From Bacteroidota bacterium (GTDB taxonomy: Bacteria; Bacteroidota; Bacteroidia; Bacteroidales; PUMT01): a stretch of 52,944 nt of DNA. Shown in pieces: positions 9,580 through 18,916 of this stretch; the stretch's first letter is position 1; each line of letters starts with the position of its first letter. A program made the translations under genes and the position numbers. The stretch covers positions 1 to 52,944 of the forward strand of contig PUMT01000022.1 in assembly GCA_003551495.1 (NCBI GenBank), read 5' to 3'. The notes below the pieces were generated by a model that saw nothing but the letters and a program-made list of their open reading frames with translations, was not told the origin of the DNA and ran no database searches.

Positions 9580-10674
9580 ATGAGAAGAGTATTGATAGGC
9601 ACCGGAGGTGGTGATTGTCCGGGATTGAACGCTGTAATAAGAGGGGTTGTCAAACGAGCTTCCATGGAGAAAGAGTGGGAGGTGATCGGAAGCATCAACT
9701 CGTTTGACGGCATCCTCCGGGAGCCCACCGAAATTGTTGTCCTTGACGAAAAAGCGGTATCGGGAATTCATTTCAGGGGCGGTACAATTATCGGCACAAC
9801 CAACAAGGGTGGGCCATTTGCATGGCCGGTGAAAAAGAGTGACGGAACCTGGGAGACTGCTGACAGGTCTGATGAAATGATAAGAAAACTGGGATATATG
9901 GGTGTAGAGGCAGTAATAAATGTGGGGGGCGACGGTTCACAAAGAATATCCCAGGCGCTTTTCGAAAAAGGACTGAACATTATAGGTGTGCCAAAAACCA
10001 TTGACAATGACCTGCCTTTCACGGACTTTACATTCGGATATCAAACTGCAGTACAGATAGCAACTGAAGCAGTTGACAAGCTTGTAACAACTGCCGCGAG
10101 CCATAACCGAATACTGATACTTGAGGTTATGGGGCGCGATGCGGGCTGGATAGCTCTTAATTCTGCAATTGCAGGTGGTGCGGAAGTGTGCCTTATACCG
10201 GAGATCCCTTATGATATAAAAAAGGTTGTTGAGCGTCTTGAGTCCAGGTTCTCGAAAGGAAAGGGGTTCGCCAATATTGTAATTGCAGAGGGAGCAATGC
10301 CTGTAGGCGGCAAACCCTCAATCGAAGAAGTGGATGAAGTAGGCTATAAAAACAGAAAGCTTCGCGGAGCGGCCGCAAGACTTTCCGACGAGCTGAAAGC
10401 CGAAGGTGTCAAACCCGATATAAGGGAAACTGTGCTTGGTCACCTTCAGAGAGGGGGGATCCCTGTTGCATACGACCGCATCCTTGCCACTCAGTTCGGT
10501 GTAAAAGCATTTGAAATGGTGATGGAAAAGAAATACGGTGAAATGGTTGCATACAGGCATCCCAATATCGTATCGATACCACTTGTAGATGCAATACAGA
10601 AAAAGAAATATGTAAGACTTGAATCAGACCTGGTTAATACAGCAAGAGGAATAGGGATATCACTGGGGGATTGA
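9580..10674 (+). CDS. pfkA: 6-phosphofructokinase
   Basis: Phosphofructokinase, 364 aa: fructose-6-phosphate to fructose-1,6-bisphosphate. It begins RRVLIGTGGGDCPGLNAVIRG. The donor-binding loop is GGDGS (116-120), the catalytic loop GVPKTIDND (136-144, Asp142 as base), and the sugar-phosphate site EVMGRDAGWIA. In E. coli numbering it has Gly104 together with Lys124. Gly104 usually means ATP, while Lys124 is shared with pyrophosphate enzymes; this mixed class III pattern makes ATP likely but not certain. It starts an apparent two-gene unit with the transporter 34 bp downstream. Confidence 0.93.
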   Translation: MRRVLIGTGGGDCPGLNAVIRGVVKRASMEKEWEVIGSINSFDGILREPTEIVVLDEKAVSGIHFRGGTIIGTTNKGGPFAWPVKKSDGTWETADRSDEMIRKLGYMGVEAVINVGGDGSQRISQALFEKGLNIIGVPKTIDNDLPFTDFTFGYQTAVQIATEAVDKLVTTAASHNRILILEVMGRDAGWIALNSAIAGGAEVCLIPEIPYDIKKVVERLESRFSKGKGFANIVIAEGAMPVGGKPSIEEVDEVGYKNRKLRGAAARLSDELKAEGVKPDIRETVLGHLQRGGIPVAYDRILATQFGVKAFEMVMEKKYGEMVAYRHPNIVSIPLVDAIQKKKYVRLESDLVNTARGIGISLGD

Positions 10675-10708
10675 CCCTTTTTATGGCATAGCATAATTAC
10701 ACTTCTCT

Positions 10709-12928
10709 ATGGGTATAGAAAAAAACAATATACGCCGTTTTGGCACCTCTCCGGTTTTTTTTACAGCTATAGCCACAATCCTCGGTGCAATCCTTTTCCT
10801 TCGCTTCGGCTATGCAACCGGTACTCTTGGTTTCTGGGGTGTTTTGCTTCTGATATTTGTCGGGCATACCGTAACCATTCCCACAGCACTCGCCCTTTCA
10901 GAGATAGCAACCAACCAAAAAGTGGAAGGAGGCGGGGTTTATTACGTTATTTCCAGGTCATTCGGTCTGAACATAGGGGCAACTATAGGGATTGCGCTTT
11001 ACCTTTCACAGGCAATAAGTGTTGCCTTTTATGTAATCGCCTTTACTGAAGCTTTTGAACCTTTATTCAACTTTGTCCACAAAAACACCGGAATATTGCT
11101 TCCCCGTCAGGTCATTAGCCTGCCTGCAATGGCCGTATTGTCGATTGTGATACTCAAAAGAGGGACAAATCTCGGCATAAAAGCACTCTATGCAGTTGCT
11201 GCAATTCTTTTTATTTCCCTTTTCCTTTTTTTTGCAGGAGAAGGGCAACGCCCCGGGGAAGAGGAGATAACAAACTTCGCCTTCAGAAACTCCGAAGATT
11301 TTTTTATGGTGTTTGCAATAGTGTTTCCAGCTTTTACCGGCATGGCTGCTGGAGTTGGTTTGTCGGGAGACCTTAAAAACCCCGGCAGGTCTATACCTCT
11401 TGGAACCGTTTCGGCTACTTTAACCGGCATGGTCATATATGTATTCGTTGCATGGAAGCTTGCCTCCTCTGCATACGCAGATGAACTGGTAAGCGATCAG
11501 CTCATTATGACAAGGATTGCCCTTCTGGGATCTCCAATAATACTTCTGGGACTTGCTGCTTCCACCATCTCCTCTGCACTCGGTTCGGTTATAGTTGCTC
11601 CGAGGACTTTGCAGGCACTTGCTGCCGACCGCTCTTTTCCCTCAATCAGAATTAACTTTCTTCTTTCAAAGGGAAAAGGTAACACAAACGAACCTTTCAA
11701 TGCTTCCCTGCTTACCTGCATAATAGCCTTTATCTTCGTTATGCTGGGAAGTATTAATGCCGTGGCAGGTATTATTACAATGTTTTTCCTTTTGACCTAC
11801 GGCTCACTTTGCCTGATATCTTTTCTCAATCATTTTGGTGCAGATCCCTCATACCGCCCGAAGTTCAGATCACGCTGGTATATTTCTCTTACAGGATTTG
11901 CAATGAGCATATGGCTCATGTTCAAGATAAATACGGGTTATGCTCTGGCAGCCGCTATAATAATGGTTGCACTGTATCTTTATATATCGGAAAAAAACAA
12001 GGAGAGAAAGGGACTGGAGGTAATATTCCAGGGAGTTATTCACCAGGTTGCACGAAAAATACAGATCTACCTTCAAAAATCAAAGAAAATATCCAGCACA
12101 TCATGGCGGCCATCGGTTGTTTGCATATCGAAACACTCTTTTGAAAGGGAAAAACCGTTTGAACTGATAAAATGGATCTCTCACCGCTATGGTTTTGCTA
12201 CATATATCCACCTAATAGACGGGTATTTTTCCAGGGCTACCTGCGAAGAATCAAACAGGCTTTTAAAAGAGCTTATAGAGAGGTCTAACGCAGAAGAGAG
12301 CAATGTATATGTCGACACCCTTATCTCACCTTCCTATACTTCTGCAATTGCCCAGATTATACAACTTCCCAGTATTTCGGGAATGGAAAACAACATGATA
12401 CTGTTTGAATTTGACAAAGACGAAACTGAAGAACTGTGCCGTATAATCGACAATTATTCACTGGTCAGGGCAGGCAATTTTGATGTTTGCATCTTCGGAA
12501 GCAGCAGAAAACCGGTTAATTACCGCAAGGGGATACATGTCTGGATAAAGCCCATCGACACCGAAAACTCCACCTTAATGATACTGCTGAGCTATGTGAT
12601 CCTGGGGCACCCTGACTGGAGGAAGTCGCATATAAAAATCTTCAGTATCTGCAACGAAAATGAGAAGCCGGAGGTGAGAAAGCAGCTTCTCGAACTAATA
12701 AGAAAAGGACAACTGCCCATTTCGCCCGGCAATATTGAAATCCTGTCAACCGGAGAAAACATGAACTCAAAACATCTTATCAACAGTAAATCAGCAGATG
12801 CTGCACTAACACTGATTGGTTTCAGAAACGAGCAGGTAAAGCACCAGCAGGAAAAGCTTTTTACAGGTTTTGAAAATATTGGGGATATAATATTTGTGAA
12901 TGCAAACAAGTACAAGGAAATAAAATAG
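10709..12928 (+). CDS. SLC12-like (cation-chloride cotransporter type) APC-superfamily transporter
   Basis: Integral membrane transporter of 739 aa. Residues 1 to about 440 hold about 12 hydrophobic helices. The first is preceded by FGTSPVFFTAIATILGAILFLRFGYATG, i.e. the G-x-ILFLR-x-G motif of cation-chloride cotransporters. A GGGVYYVISRSFG element follows helix 2, as in amino acid/cation permeases. Residues about 440-739 form a cytoplasmic domain similar in placement to the SLC12 C-terminal domain. That combination favours the SLC12-like bacterial branch over simple amino acid permeases. Substrate is not determinable. It lies 34 bp after pfkA and is probably cotranscribed with it. Confidence 0.8.
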   Translation: MGIEKNNIRRFGTSPVFFTAIATILGAILFLRFGYATGTLGFWGVLLLIFVGHTVTIPTALALSEIATNQKVEGGGVYYVISRSFGLNIGATIGIALYLSQAISVAFYVIAFTEAFEPLFNFVHKNTGILLPRQVISLPAMAVLSIVILKRGTNLGIKALYAVAAILFISLFLFFAGEGQRPGEEEITNFAFRNSEDFFMVFAIVFPAFTGMAAGVGLSGDLKNPGRSIPLGTVSATLTGMVIYVFVAWKLASSAYADELVSDQLIMTRIALLGSPIILLGLAASTISSALGSVIVAPRTLQALAADRSFPSIRINFLLSKGKGNTNEPFNASLLTCIIAFIFVMLGSINAVAGIITMFFLLTYGSLCLISFLNHFGADPSYRPKFRSRWYISLTGFAMSIWLMFKINTGYALAAAIIMVALYLYISEKNKERKGLEVIFQGVIHQVARKIQIYLQKSKKISSTSWRPSVVCISKHSFEREKPFELIKWISHRYGFATYIHLIDGYFSRATCEESNRLLKELIERSNAEESNVYVDTLISPSYTSAIAQIIQLPSISGMENNMILFEFDKDETEELCRIIDNYSLVRAGNFDVCIFGSSRKPVNYRKGIHVWIKPIDTENSTLMILLSYVILGHPDWRKSHIKIFSICNENEKPEVRKQLLELIRKGQLPISPGNIEILSTGENMNSKHLINSKSADAALTLIGFRNEQVKHQQEKLFTGFENIGDIIFVNANKYKEIK

Positions 12929-13094
12929 ACAGCCCAAACAGTAAAAAAATGGGTAATCAACTGGAGGAAGGCCGGTAAGGGAGGATTATTTATTAAAATT
13001 TATAATGGATATTAAGCCTGAGGAAGCCCTGCAAATGCGGGTTAAAAGTAGCCCGATAAAGGGGTAATAAAGAACAAAGTAAATTTCATTTATT

Positions 13095-14336
13095 ATGGTT
13101 AATATACCCGAAAAAAGAACCTTTCTTTTGCTGATAGTTCTGTTAATATCTCTTTTTATTTTCTCTTGCACACATTATGTGCCGGAAGAAAAAAGAAGAT
13201 ATGTTGTGGTTTTGTCGATGGACGGCTTCCGCCATGATTATCCCGAAATGTACAACACCCCCAATCTGGACAGGATAGCGGAAAAAGGAGTAAGGGCAGA
13301 ACACATTTTGCCTGTTTTCCCAAGTTTTACATTCCCCAACCATTACAGCATGGTTACAGGCTTGTACCCCGATAACCACGGTATTGTAATGAACAATTTC
13401 TATTGTCCGCGACTGGATGCTACTTTCCGTATTGGCGACAGGGATGCCCTGACCAACCCGGAATTTTATGAAGCCGAACCTTTATGGGTAACTGCGGCCT
13501 ATGAAGGTATCATTACAGCCACCTATTTCTGGGTAGGCTCAGAAGCTCCCATAGGCGGGATAAGGCCGGATTTCTGGAAAGAGTATGACCCATCCGTATC
13601 ATATGAAAGCAGAATAGATACTGTAGTTGCCTGGCTTTCACTTCCTCCTGCTGAAAGGCCTCAACTTGTAATGTTTTACTTTAACGAACCTGACAGCGAA
13701 GGGCACGAAAGCGGACCGGATAGTCCCGAAACAGCAACCGTTGTTGAATATCTCGACAGCCTTGTGGGTGACCTGAAAACCAAAATTGCTGCACTACCCC
13801 ATGCTTATAAAATTGACGTTATAATAACCTCAGACCATGGCATGGGCAAAGTATCCCATGAAAAATATGTTAACCTGCTGGATTTTATTGAATGGCACTG
13901 GATGGAGTACAGGCACGGAAGCAACCCGGTTTACATAATGCGCCCCCGTGAACCGTTTGGGGACACACTTTTCAGTTCGCTTTCAAGTGCGGAAAATATC
14001 ACTGTAAAATGGAACAATGATCTTCCTGCACGCCTGAATTACGGCAATCATCCCCGTACCCTGGATATGACTGTAATGGCTGACAGCGGCTGGAGTATGG
14101 GATTTGGAGAACCCGGGTCATACCATACAGGCGGGGCTCACGGCTACGATAACAGCAACCGCGACATGCATACCATCTTTTATGCTTACGGAAAGTCCTT
14201 CAAATATGGACATATTAATCCTCCTTTCGAGGTAATAGACCTCTATCCGCTGATCGCATACTTACTCGATATAACACCGCTCCCGTCAGATGCATGCGAA
14301 GAAAGGGTAAAAGGAATGTTCAGAAACAGATATTAA
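13095..14336 (+). CDS. Ectonucleotide pyrophosphatase/phosphodiesterase-like lipoprotein
   Basis: Alkaline-phosphatase-superfamily type I phosphodiesterase of 413 aa. A signal peptide (residues about 8-25) ends at a lipobox (IFSC), so it is probably an envelope lipoprotein. The metal and nucleophile motifs are complete: VVLSMDGFRHDY (first Asp), FPSFTFPNHYSMVTGLYP (nucleophile Thr, as in ENPP enzymes), NEPDSEGHESG (Asp/His), SDHGMGK (Asp/His) and HTGGAHGYDN (His). ENPP relatives hydrolyse nucleotide pyrophosphates or phosphodiesters; the physiological substrate is unknown. Its 3' end faces the serine-hydrolase-like gene with 68 bp between. Confidence 0.92.
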   Translation: MVNIPEKRTFLLLIVLLISLFIFSCTHYVPEEKRRYVVVLSMDGFRHDYPEMYNTPNLDRIAEKGVRAEHILPVFPSFTFPNHYSMVTGLYPDNHGIVMNNFYCPRLDATFRIGDRDALTNPEFYEAEPLWVTAAYEGIITATYFWVGSEAPIGGIRPDFWKEYDPSVSYESRIDTVVAWLSLPPAERPQLVMFYFNEPDSEGHESGPDSPETATVVEYLDSLVGDLKTKIAALPHAYKIDVIITSDHGMGKVSHEKYVNLLDFIEWHWMEYRHGSNPVYIMRPREPFGDTLFSSLSSAENITVKWNNDLPARLNYGNHPRTLDMTVMADSGWSMGFGEPGSYHTGGAHGYDNSNRDMHTIFYAYGKSFKYGHINPPFEVIDLYPLIAYLLDITPLPSDACEERVKGMFRNRY

Positions 14337-14404
14337 GCGGACCTGCATGAGGGTCAGCCTTCCACATATTTAAGGGCTTCAGCGTACACCGCAAAAAACA
14401 ACAA

Positions 14405-15496
14405 TTATTCCACCGAATCTATGATCATATCCAGCAAAACAAAAAACTCTTCAGGACTCACTGCAGCTTCCTCCGAAGTATATGGCGACGCTGTATGAAT
14501 TACTGCAAGGTTGTATTCGGGCAAAATATACAGGAACTGGCCTCCCCTCCCTTTTGCATAATACCCGTTCCGTTCAGTGTCTATCCACCAGAAATAGCCG
14601 TAAGGAGGAGCGCTTTCGTTATCTCCTGTCCTGACAGAAGCAGCCTCTTCAATCCATGATCCGGGCACAATCTCATCTGCAAGCCACTTTCCGTTTTCAA
14701 TCATCAGAAGCCCGATCCTGGCAAGGTCCCTTGGAGTAAGATAGAGTGCCAGTCCACCATAATTAAACCCGTCAGTATGTTTTTCCCACATGAAACGGTG
14801 TATCCCCATCTTATCGAAAAGATAGTCCGAAGCAAACTCTTCAAGGGGCATTTCGGAGGTTTTCGATATAACCCCTGATATAAGTTGTGCATCTCCGTCA
14901 CTGTAGTTGAAAAAATTACCCGGTTCGGTTACCGATTCCTTTTGAAGTACTACCCTGAGTGAAGAGGGGAATCGATTATAATTGAAAAGGTCAGGGGTGT
15001 CCCTTTCATTGTCCCATTTGAGTCCGCTCTGCATAGTAAGGACATGGTGAAAGTTCATACTCCTCTTAACCTCCCCGGCACCGAAATATTCCGGTATATA
15101 CCTGTAGAGCCTGTGATCAAACTGACCGACATACCCTTTTTCAAGAGCTATGCCGAACAGAAGCGATGTAATACCTTTGGTTATCCCCTGAATGTTTTGC
15201 GGGTAAGTGATATGACTTTCGCAACGGATGTAAGATTCTGATACAAGTTTACCATCCCTGACAATCAGAAGGCTTCTGGACGATGGATATTTTTTCTCAT
15301 CGAAAATAAGTTCATAAACAAGCTGAAGCTTTGAGGCAACCATTCCCGCATTCTCAGGAGCAGAAGTAACCCACCCGTCATCCAGCATCCTGGGAGAGTG
15401 GTTTAGTTCAAGTGTAAACTCATCTTCCTTCAGGCAGGAAGTTGCAGCCAGAAAAAATGGCAGTGAAAAAAATATTAGCAGAGTACGTTTTACCAT
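14405..15496 (-). CDS. Beta-lactamase/serine-hydrolase-fold lipoprotein lacking the catalytic Ser
   Basis: Protein of 363 aa with a lipoprotein-like signal (FFLAATSC). It follows the class C beta-lactamase / 6-aminohexanoate-dimer hydrolase layout: IQGITKGITSLLFGIALEKG, then MNFHHVLTMQSGLKWD, FNYSDGDAQLISGVI (Tyr site), LTPRDLARIGLLM and YAKGRGGQFLYILPE. The normal S-x-x-K nucleophile motif reads GITK here, so the serine is glycine (codon GGG) while the Lys is kept. It is therefore either catalytically dead, a binding protein, or uses another mechanism. It is preceded by 6 bp by a secreted protein of unknown function, almost certainly in one operon. Confidence 0.85.
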   Translation of the reverse strand: MVKRTLLIFFSLPFFLAATSCLKEDEFTLELNHSPRMLDDGWVTSAPENAGMVASKLQLVYELIFDEKKYPSSRSLLIVRDGKLVSESYIRCESHITYPQNIQGITKGITSLLFGIALEKGYVGQFDHRLYRYIPEYFGAGEVKRSMNFHHVLTMQSGLKWDNERDTPDLFNYNRFPSSLRVVLQKESVTEPGNFFNYSDGDAQLISGVISKTSEMPLEEFASDYLFDKMGIHRFMWEKHTDGFNYGGLALYLTPRDLARIGLLMIENGKWLADEIVPGSWIEEAASVRTGDNESAPPYGYFWWIDTERNGYYAKGRGGQFLYILPEYNLAVIHTASPYTSEEAAVSPEEFFVLLDMIIDSVE

Positions 15497-15502
15497 TTCT
15501 TT

Positions 15503-16351
15503 TTATCTTATATGACTGTCGAACATAACCCTCAGAAAAGCGCCGTTATTGAAATATGTAGCCGGAACCTCTCCCGAGTACCTTAAAAATAACATTTCAT
15601 ACCCAAGGGTAACCGAACCCCTGTTTGTTCTGGTAAGGTCAACCATAAGCTTCAGGTTGGCTGACTGGAATTCGTCAACTGTGGTGAACCGGGCATTACT
15701 GTGAACACGCCTTAGTATTTCTCCCATTTCCATAATATGGTAGCTGGACGAATTTTGGGGGCCTGGTCTTGAAACCACTGCTGCAAGAGGTATACCTGCT
15801 TCCAAAAAAAGCATCCTGGATCTGTCTACCTCAAACCCGGCTACAAAAAAAAGATCCAAACTGTAACAGGTGAACCAGTAAATGTGGTGGGGGTCTTCAT
15901 CAGAAAAAAAAGTTATACTGGTGTTCCCTGAAATTGCCGGACCTGCATATACCCAGCTATCCCTGCCCGATAATCCGTCAACTTTGACAGAATAGCTGAA
16001 AGATAAGCGGGGATTGACATGCCACCCGCTTAATTTAAACCTGTTTTCAATATATCCGGCCTGCATCCCCAATTCCAGGCTGCGACGGAAATTGCCGGGA
16101 TATTTTATTGTTATTAAATTCAGCTCACCTGAAGGGCCATTGTAGCGAAGCGGAGAAAATGCATCATCTTTCTGCTGAAGTAAGTGTGTTTTTACGTAAA
16201 AACCGGTGGATAGGGTTTCGCGGATCTCAGGTCTGTAGAACCGCTGGGAATAACAGGGTTGAACAAACAACAGCAAAATTACAATGGTAACAAAATAATA
16301 CAGGTGTTCCCATTTAAGAATATTGCAGCTATATTTTCTGAAAAAATTCAT
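15503..16351 (-). CDS. Secreted protein of unknown function, probably outer-membrane beta-barrel
   Basis: I do not recognise the family. From the ATG at 16351 the product is 282 aa. It starts MNFFRKYSCNILKWEHLYYF, has a hydrophobic signal segment and ends it at CYSQ, a usual signal peptidase I site in this phylum. The mature part is rich in alternating aromatic and polar residues (for example LELGMQAGYIENRFKLSG, SVTLGYEMLFLRYSG) and ends in RVMFDSHIR, which suggests beta-strands of a barrel. An upstream in-frame ATG (16423) would place 24 non-signal residues in front and is disfavoured. It is cotranscribed with the serine-hydrolase-like lipoprotein (6-bp gap). Confidence 0.65.
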   Translation of the reverse strand: MNFFRKYSCNILKWEHLYYFVTIVILLLFVQPCYSQRFYRPEIRETLSTGFYVKTHLLQQKDDAFSPLRYNGPSGELNLITIKYPGNFRRSLELGMQAGYIENRFKLSGWHVNPRLSFSYSVKVDGLSGRDSWVYAGPAISGNTSITFFSDEDPHHIYWFTCYSLDLFFVAGFEVDRSRMLFLEAGIPLAAVVSRPGPQNSSSYHIMEMGEILRRVHSNARFTTVDEFQSANLKLMVDLTRTNRGSVTLGYEMLFLRYSGEVPATYFNNGAFLRVMFDSHIR

Positions 16352-16382
16352 ATTTGCACGATCACCAATAACCGTCTCTTTT

Positions 16383-16402
16383 TGTGTACGTATACGAACA
16401 CA
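16383..16402. promoter_or_regulatory. Candidate operator palindrome
   Basis: TGTGTACGTATACGAACACA is a 20-bp near-perfect palindrome (one mismatched pair) in the divergent gap between the unknown secreted protein (start 16351) and the permease (start 16550). Position and symmetry suit a dimeric repressor or activator site. No regulator gene is adjacent. Confidence 0.4.
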
Positions 16403-16549
16403 GAGTGTTTCATAACCGTGCACAATTTCTTCACTGAAAAACGGAAAAAAATTTTACTAATATCTCATTTCACGAGAATTAGGATCAATGGCATAAATGT
16501 TGGGCATATATGCTGTGCAAAAAGAGTTTATTGTTTTAAAATATTGTTT

Positions 16550-18916
16550 ATGTTCAGAAATTACCTGATTACAGCGCTGAGAAATATAAAAAGATTCAGA
16601 ACGTACTCATTTGTAAATCTCTTTGGACTGTCAGCGGGCATGGCAGCCGTACTACTTATCTTCACTTTCATCTCCCATGAAACAGGCTTTGACAGGTTTC
16701 ACGAAAACTACAACAGGATTTACAGGATAGGTGTGTTTATTGATATGGCAGGCGACCATTCGGTTAACGCCCCCATTACGGGAGGACATGAACCAGGGGT
16801 TTTGGCAGAGACTGTTCCCCAGATTGAAGCGGTTACAGTTGTAGAGCTTGTCGAATCAATTACCATTAAGCACAACGGTGACCATTTTCATAAAAACAAA
16901 CTGCTGTTTGTGGACAACACATTTTTTGATATTTTCTCATTTCCTGTGGTAAAGGGAAACCCGGAAGATCCGTTTACCGGACCGGGAAATGTAATCATCA
17001 CAAGAGACATGGCATACAAAATGTTTGGTACGACTGATGTAATTGGTAAAACAATTAATGTCAACGAAACAGATTTCACCGTATCATCCGTAGCTGAAAA
17101 TGTACCTGTGCAATCGCATCTGGATTTCGACCTCCTTATATCTTTCGAATCACTTCCGGACAAGGACCAGCACTTTAATAACAGGGGGTTCAGCTTTTAT
17201 TCCTATTTTATGCTGAATGAGGGGGCAGACCATGAAGAGGCACTTGAACAAAGCAAAGCTTTTCTTAAAGAATATTATGAAAAATTCACCAAAGAACTTG
17301 GGATTTATGTCACCCCTTTCTTTCAGCCCCTCTCAGATGTATATCTCAGGTCTGAACACCTTGAGTTCAATCCTGAAAGGACGGGAAGAATTTCAAATAT
17401 ATATGTTTTTTCACTCCTTGCCCTTTTTATCCTTGTCATTGCTATAGTTAATTACGTTAATCTTGCAACAGCCCGGGCAGAAACAAGGAGCAAGGAGGTT
17501 GCGGTTCGCAAGATCTCCGGTGCCAACCGTAAGGACTTGTTCAGGCAGTTCATCAGCGAATCAATGATAACCATATTGATTGCACTGGTCATATCAGTTT
17601 CCGTTGCTGAACTTTTAATACCTTCATTCGGCTCAATTGTTAACAGGCATCTTACACTTCATTATGCAGGAACAGGCATGTGGCTTTTTTTTGCCGCAAT
17701 AATCATCATTGTAGGTTTTGCAGCAGGATCATCCCCTGCCTTATATCTCTCACGATTCCGCCCCGCCAGGATACTCTCCGGAACATCAGGAAGCGGTAAA
17801 GTAAAAGGCAAATTGCTGAAAGTATCGATCGTGGTTTTTCAGTTCAGTATAGCTGTCTTCCTTATTACCAGCATAATTGTGATCCAGAACCAGGTAAGAT
17901 ACATGCAGAACAAATCTCCCGGCTTCAGCAGGGACAATATTGTGGCTTTTCATAACCTTAGCCGTGAAATAAGGGGGAGTTATGAAGCAATAAAGAATGA
18001 GCTTGAAACACATTCTTTTGTTACCAATGTTGCAGCATCAGGAGGAGTGCCGGGAAGGCATGCTCCGGTACAAACAAGCTATCCTGAAGGAGGAAATCCC
18101 GAAGAAGCTATAATGATAATAGAAATAAATGTACAAGATAACTATTTTGAAATATTTGATATCCCAATTTTGGAAGGAAGGGGGTTTTCTGACAGTGACA
18201 GGCCGGAGATCATACTTAACCAGGAAGCTGTGAGGGCTTTGGGACTGGAAGACCCTCTGGGTAAAGAGATCTATGTTGTAAGGAGTAAGGGAGAAGTTGT
18301 TGGGGTAACAGCGGACTACCACTACCATTCGCTTCATGAACCAATCAAGCCCATTGCCCACACCAGATTTTATCCCCAAATCAACTTTATTTCAGTAGCA
18401 CTGACTCCTGGTGATACCGGCGAAAAGCTTGAAATGTTAAGGGAAACATTAAGCAGTATCGATCCATTTTACGATTTCACTTATTTTTTCATGGATGAGG
18501 GTCTGAGAGAACTTTACGACGAAGAAGAGCGCAACGGAAAGCTTATTGGTTATGCCACTCTCCTTTCAATAATAATCTCCCTGCTGGGAATATATGCACT
18601 TACATCATTCACAATTATAAGAAGGACAAAGGAGATAGGAATAAGAAAAGCTATGGGTGCTACAGAAGGGTCAATACTTTTCATGCTTTACAAAGATCTG
18701 GGTCAATGGGTACTGCTTGCCAGCATCATTGGCTGGGGTTTTGCATGGCTTGCAATGGAAGGCTGGCTTGACGGCTTTGCCTATACAGCCGGATTAAAAC
18801 CCTGGATGTTCGTGGTATCGGGAGCAGCGGCTATTGTTATTGCGCTTGCAACTGTAACCGGACTTGCAGTGAGGGCAACCCGTGCCAATCCCGTTGATGC
18901 ACTCAGGTATGAGTAA
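16550..18916 (+). CDS. MacB/FtsX-type ABC transporter permease
   Basis: Permease of 788 aa from the ATG at 16550 (MFRNYLITALRNIKRFRTYS, the family's usual opening). It has an N-terminal TM helix (about 20-42), a MacB periplasmic core domain, three TM helices about 280-415, a second TM near 430-450, a second periplasmic domain and three final TM helices (about 670-785). The duplicated FtsX signatures are present: ARAETRSKEVAVRKISGANR and TIIRRTKEIGIRKAMGATE. Such two-module FtsX proteins in Bacteroidota usually work with a separate LolD/MacB-like ATPase. None is encoded nearby, so it is an orphan here. The open frame upstream to 16259 has no family similarity and is excluded. Its stop codon directly abuts the stop of the LysM gene. 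Confidence 0.9.
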   Translation: MFRNYLITALRNIKRFRTYSFVNLFGLSAGMAAVLLIFTFISHETGFDRFHENYNRIYRIGVFIDMAGDHSVNAPITGGHEPGVLAETVPQIEAVTVVELVESITIKHNGDHFHKNKLLFVDNTFFDIFSFPVVKGNPEDPFTGPGNVIITRDMAYKMFGTTDVIGKTINVNETDFTVSSVAENVPVQSHLDFDLLISFESLPDKDQHFNNRGFSFYSYFMLNEGADHEEALEQSKAFLKEYYEKFTKELGIYVTPFFQPLSDVYLRSEHLEFNPERTGRISNIYVFSLLALFILVIAIVNYVNLATARAETRSKEVAVRKISGANRKDLFRQFISESMITILIALVISVSVAELLIPSFGSIVNRHLTLHYAGTGMWLFFAAIIIIVGFAAGSSPALYLSRFRPARILSGTSGSGKVKGKLLKVSIVVFQFSIAVFLITSIIVIQNQVRYMQNKSPGFSRDNIVAFHNLSREIRGSYEAIKNELETHSFVTNVAASGGVPGRHAPVQTSYPEGGNPEEAIMIIEINVQDNYFEIFDIPILEGRGFSDSDRPEIILNQEAVRALGLEDPLGKEIYVVRSKGEVVGVTADYHYHSLHEPIKPIAHTRFYPQINFISVALTPGDTGEKLEMLRETLSSIDPFYDFTYFFMDEGLRELYDEEERNGKLIGYATLLSIIISLLGIYALTSFTIIRRTKEIGIRKAMGATEGSILFMLYKDLGQWVLLASIIGWGFAWLAMEGWLDGFAYTAGLKPWMFVVSGAAAIVIALATVTGLAVRATRANPVDALRYE

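Noticed and set aside
9421..9771. Minus-strand 116-codon frame overlapping the pfkA 5' end
   Set aside because: Overlaps pfkA coding sequence, no recognisable domain, low-complexity AT-rich C-terminal half.
16259..16549. N-terminal extension of the FtsX-type permease by 97 codons
   Set aside because: No similarity to the family opening, which begins at MFRNYL; the stretch overlaps the divergent gene's signal peptide and a candidate operator.
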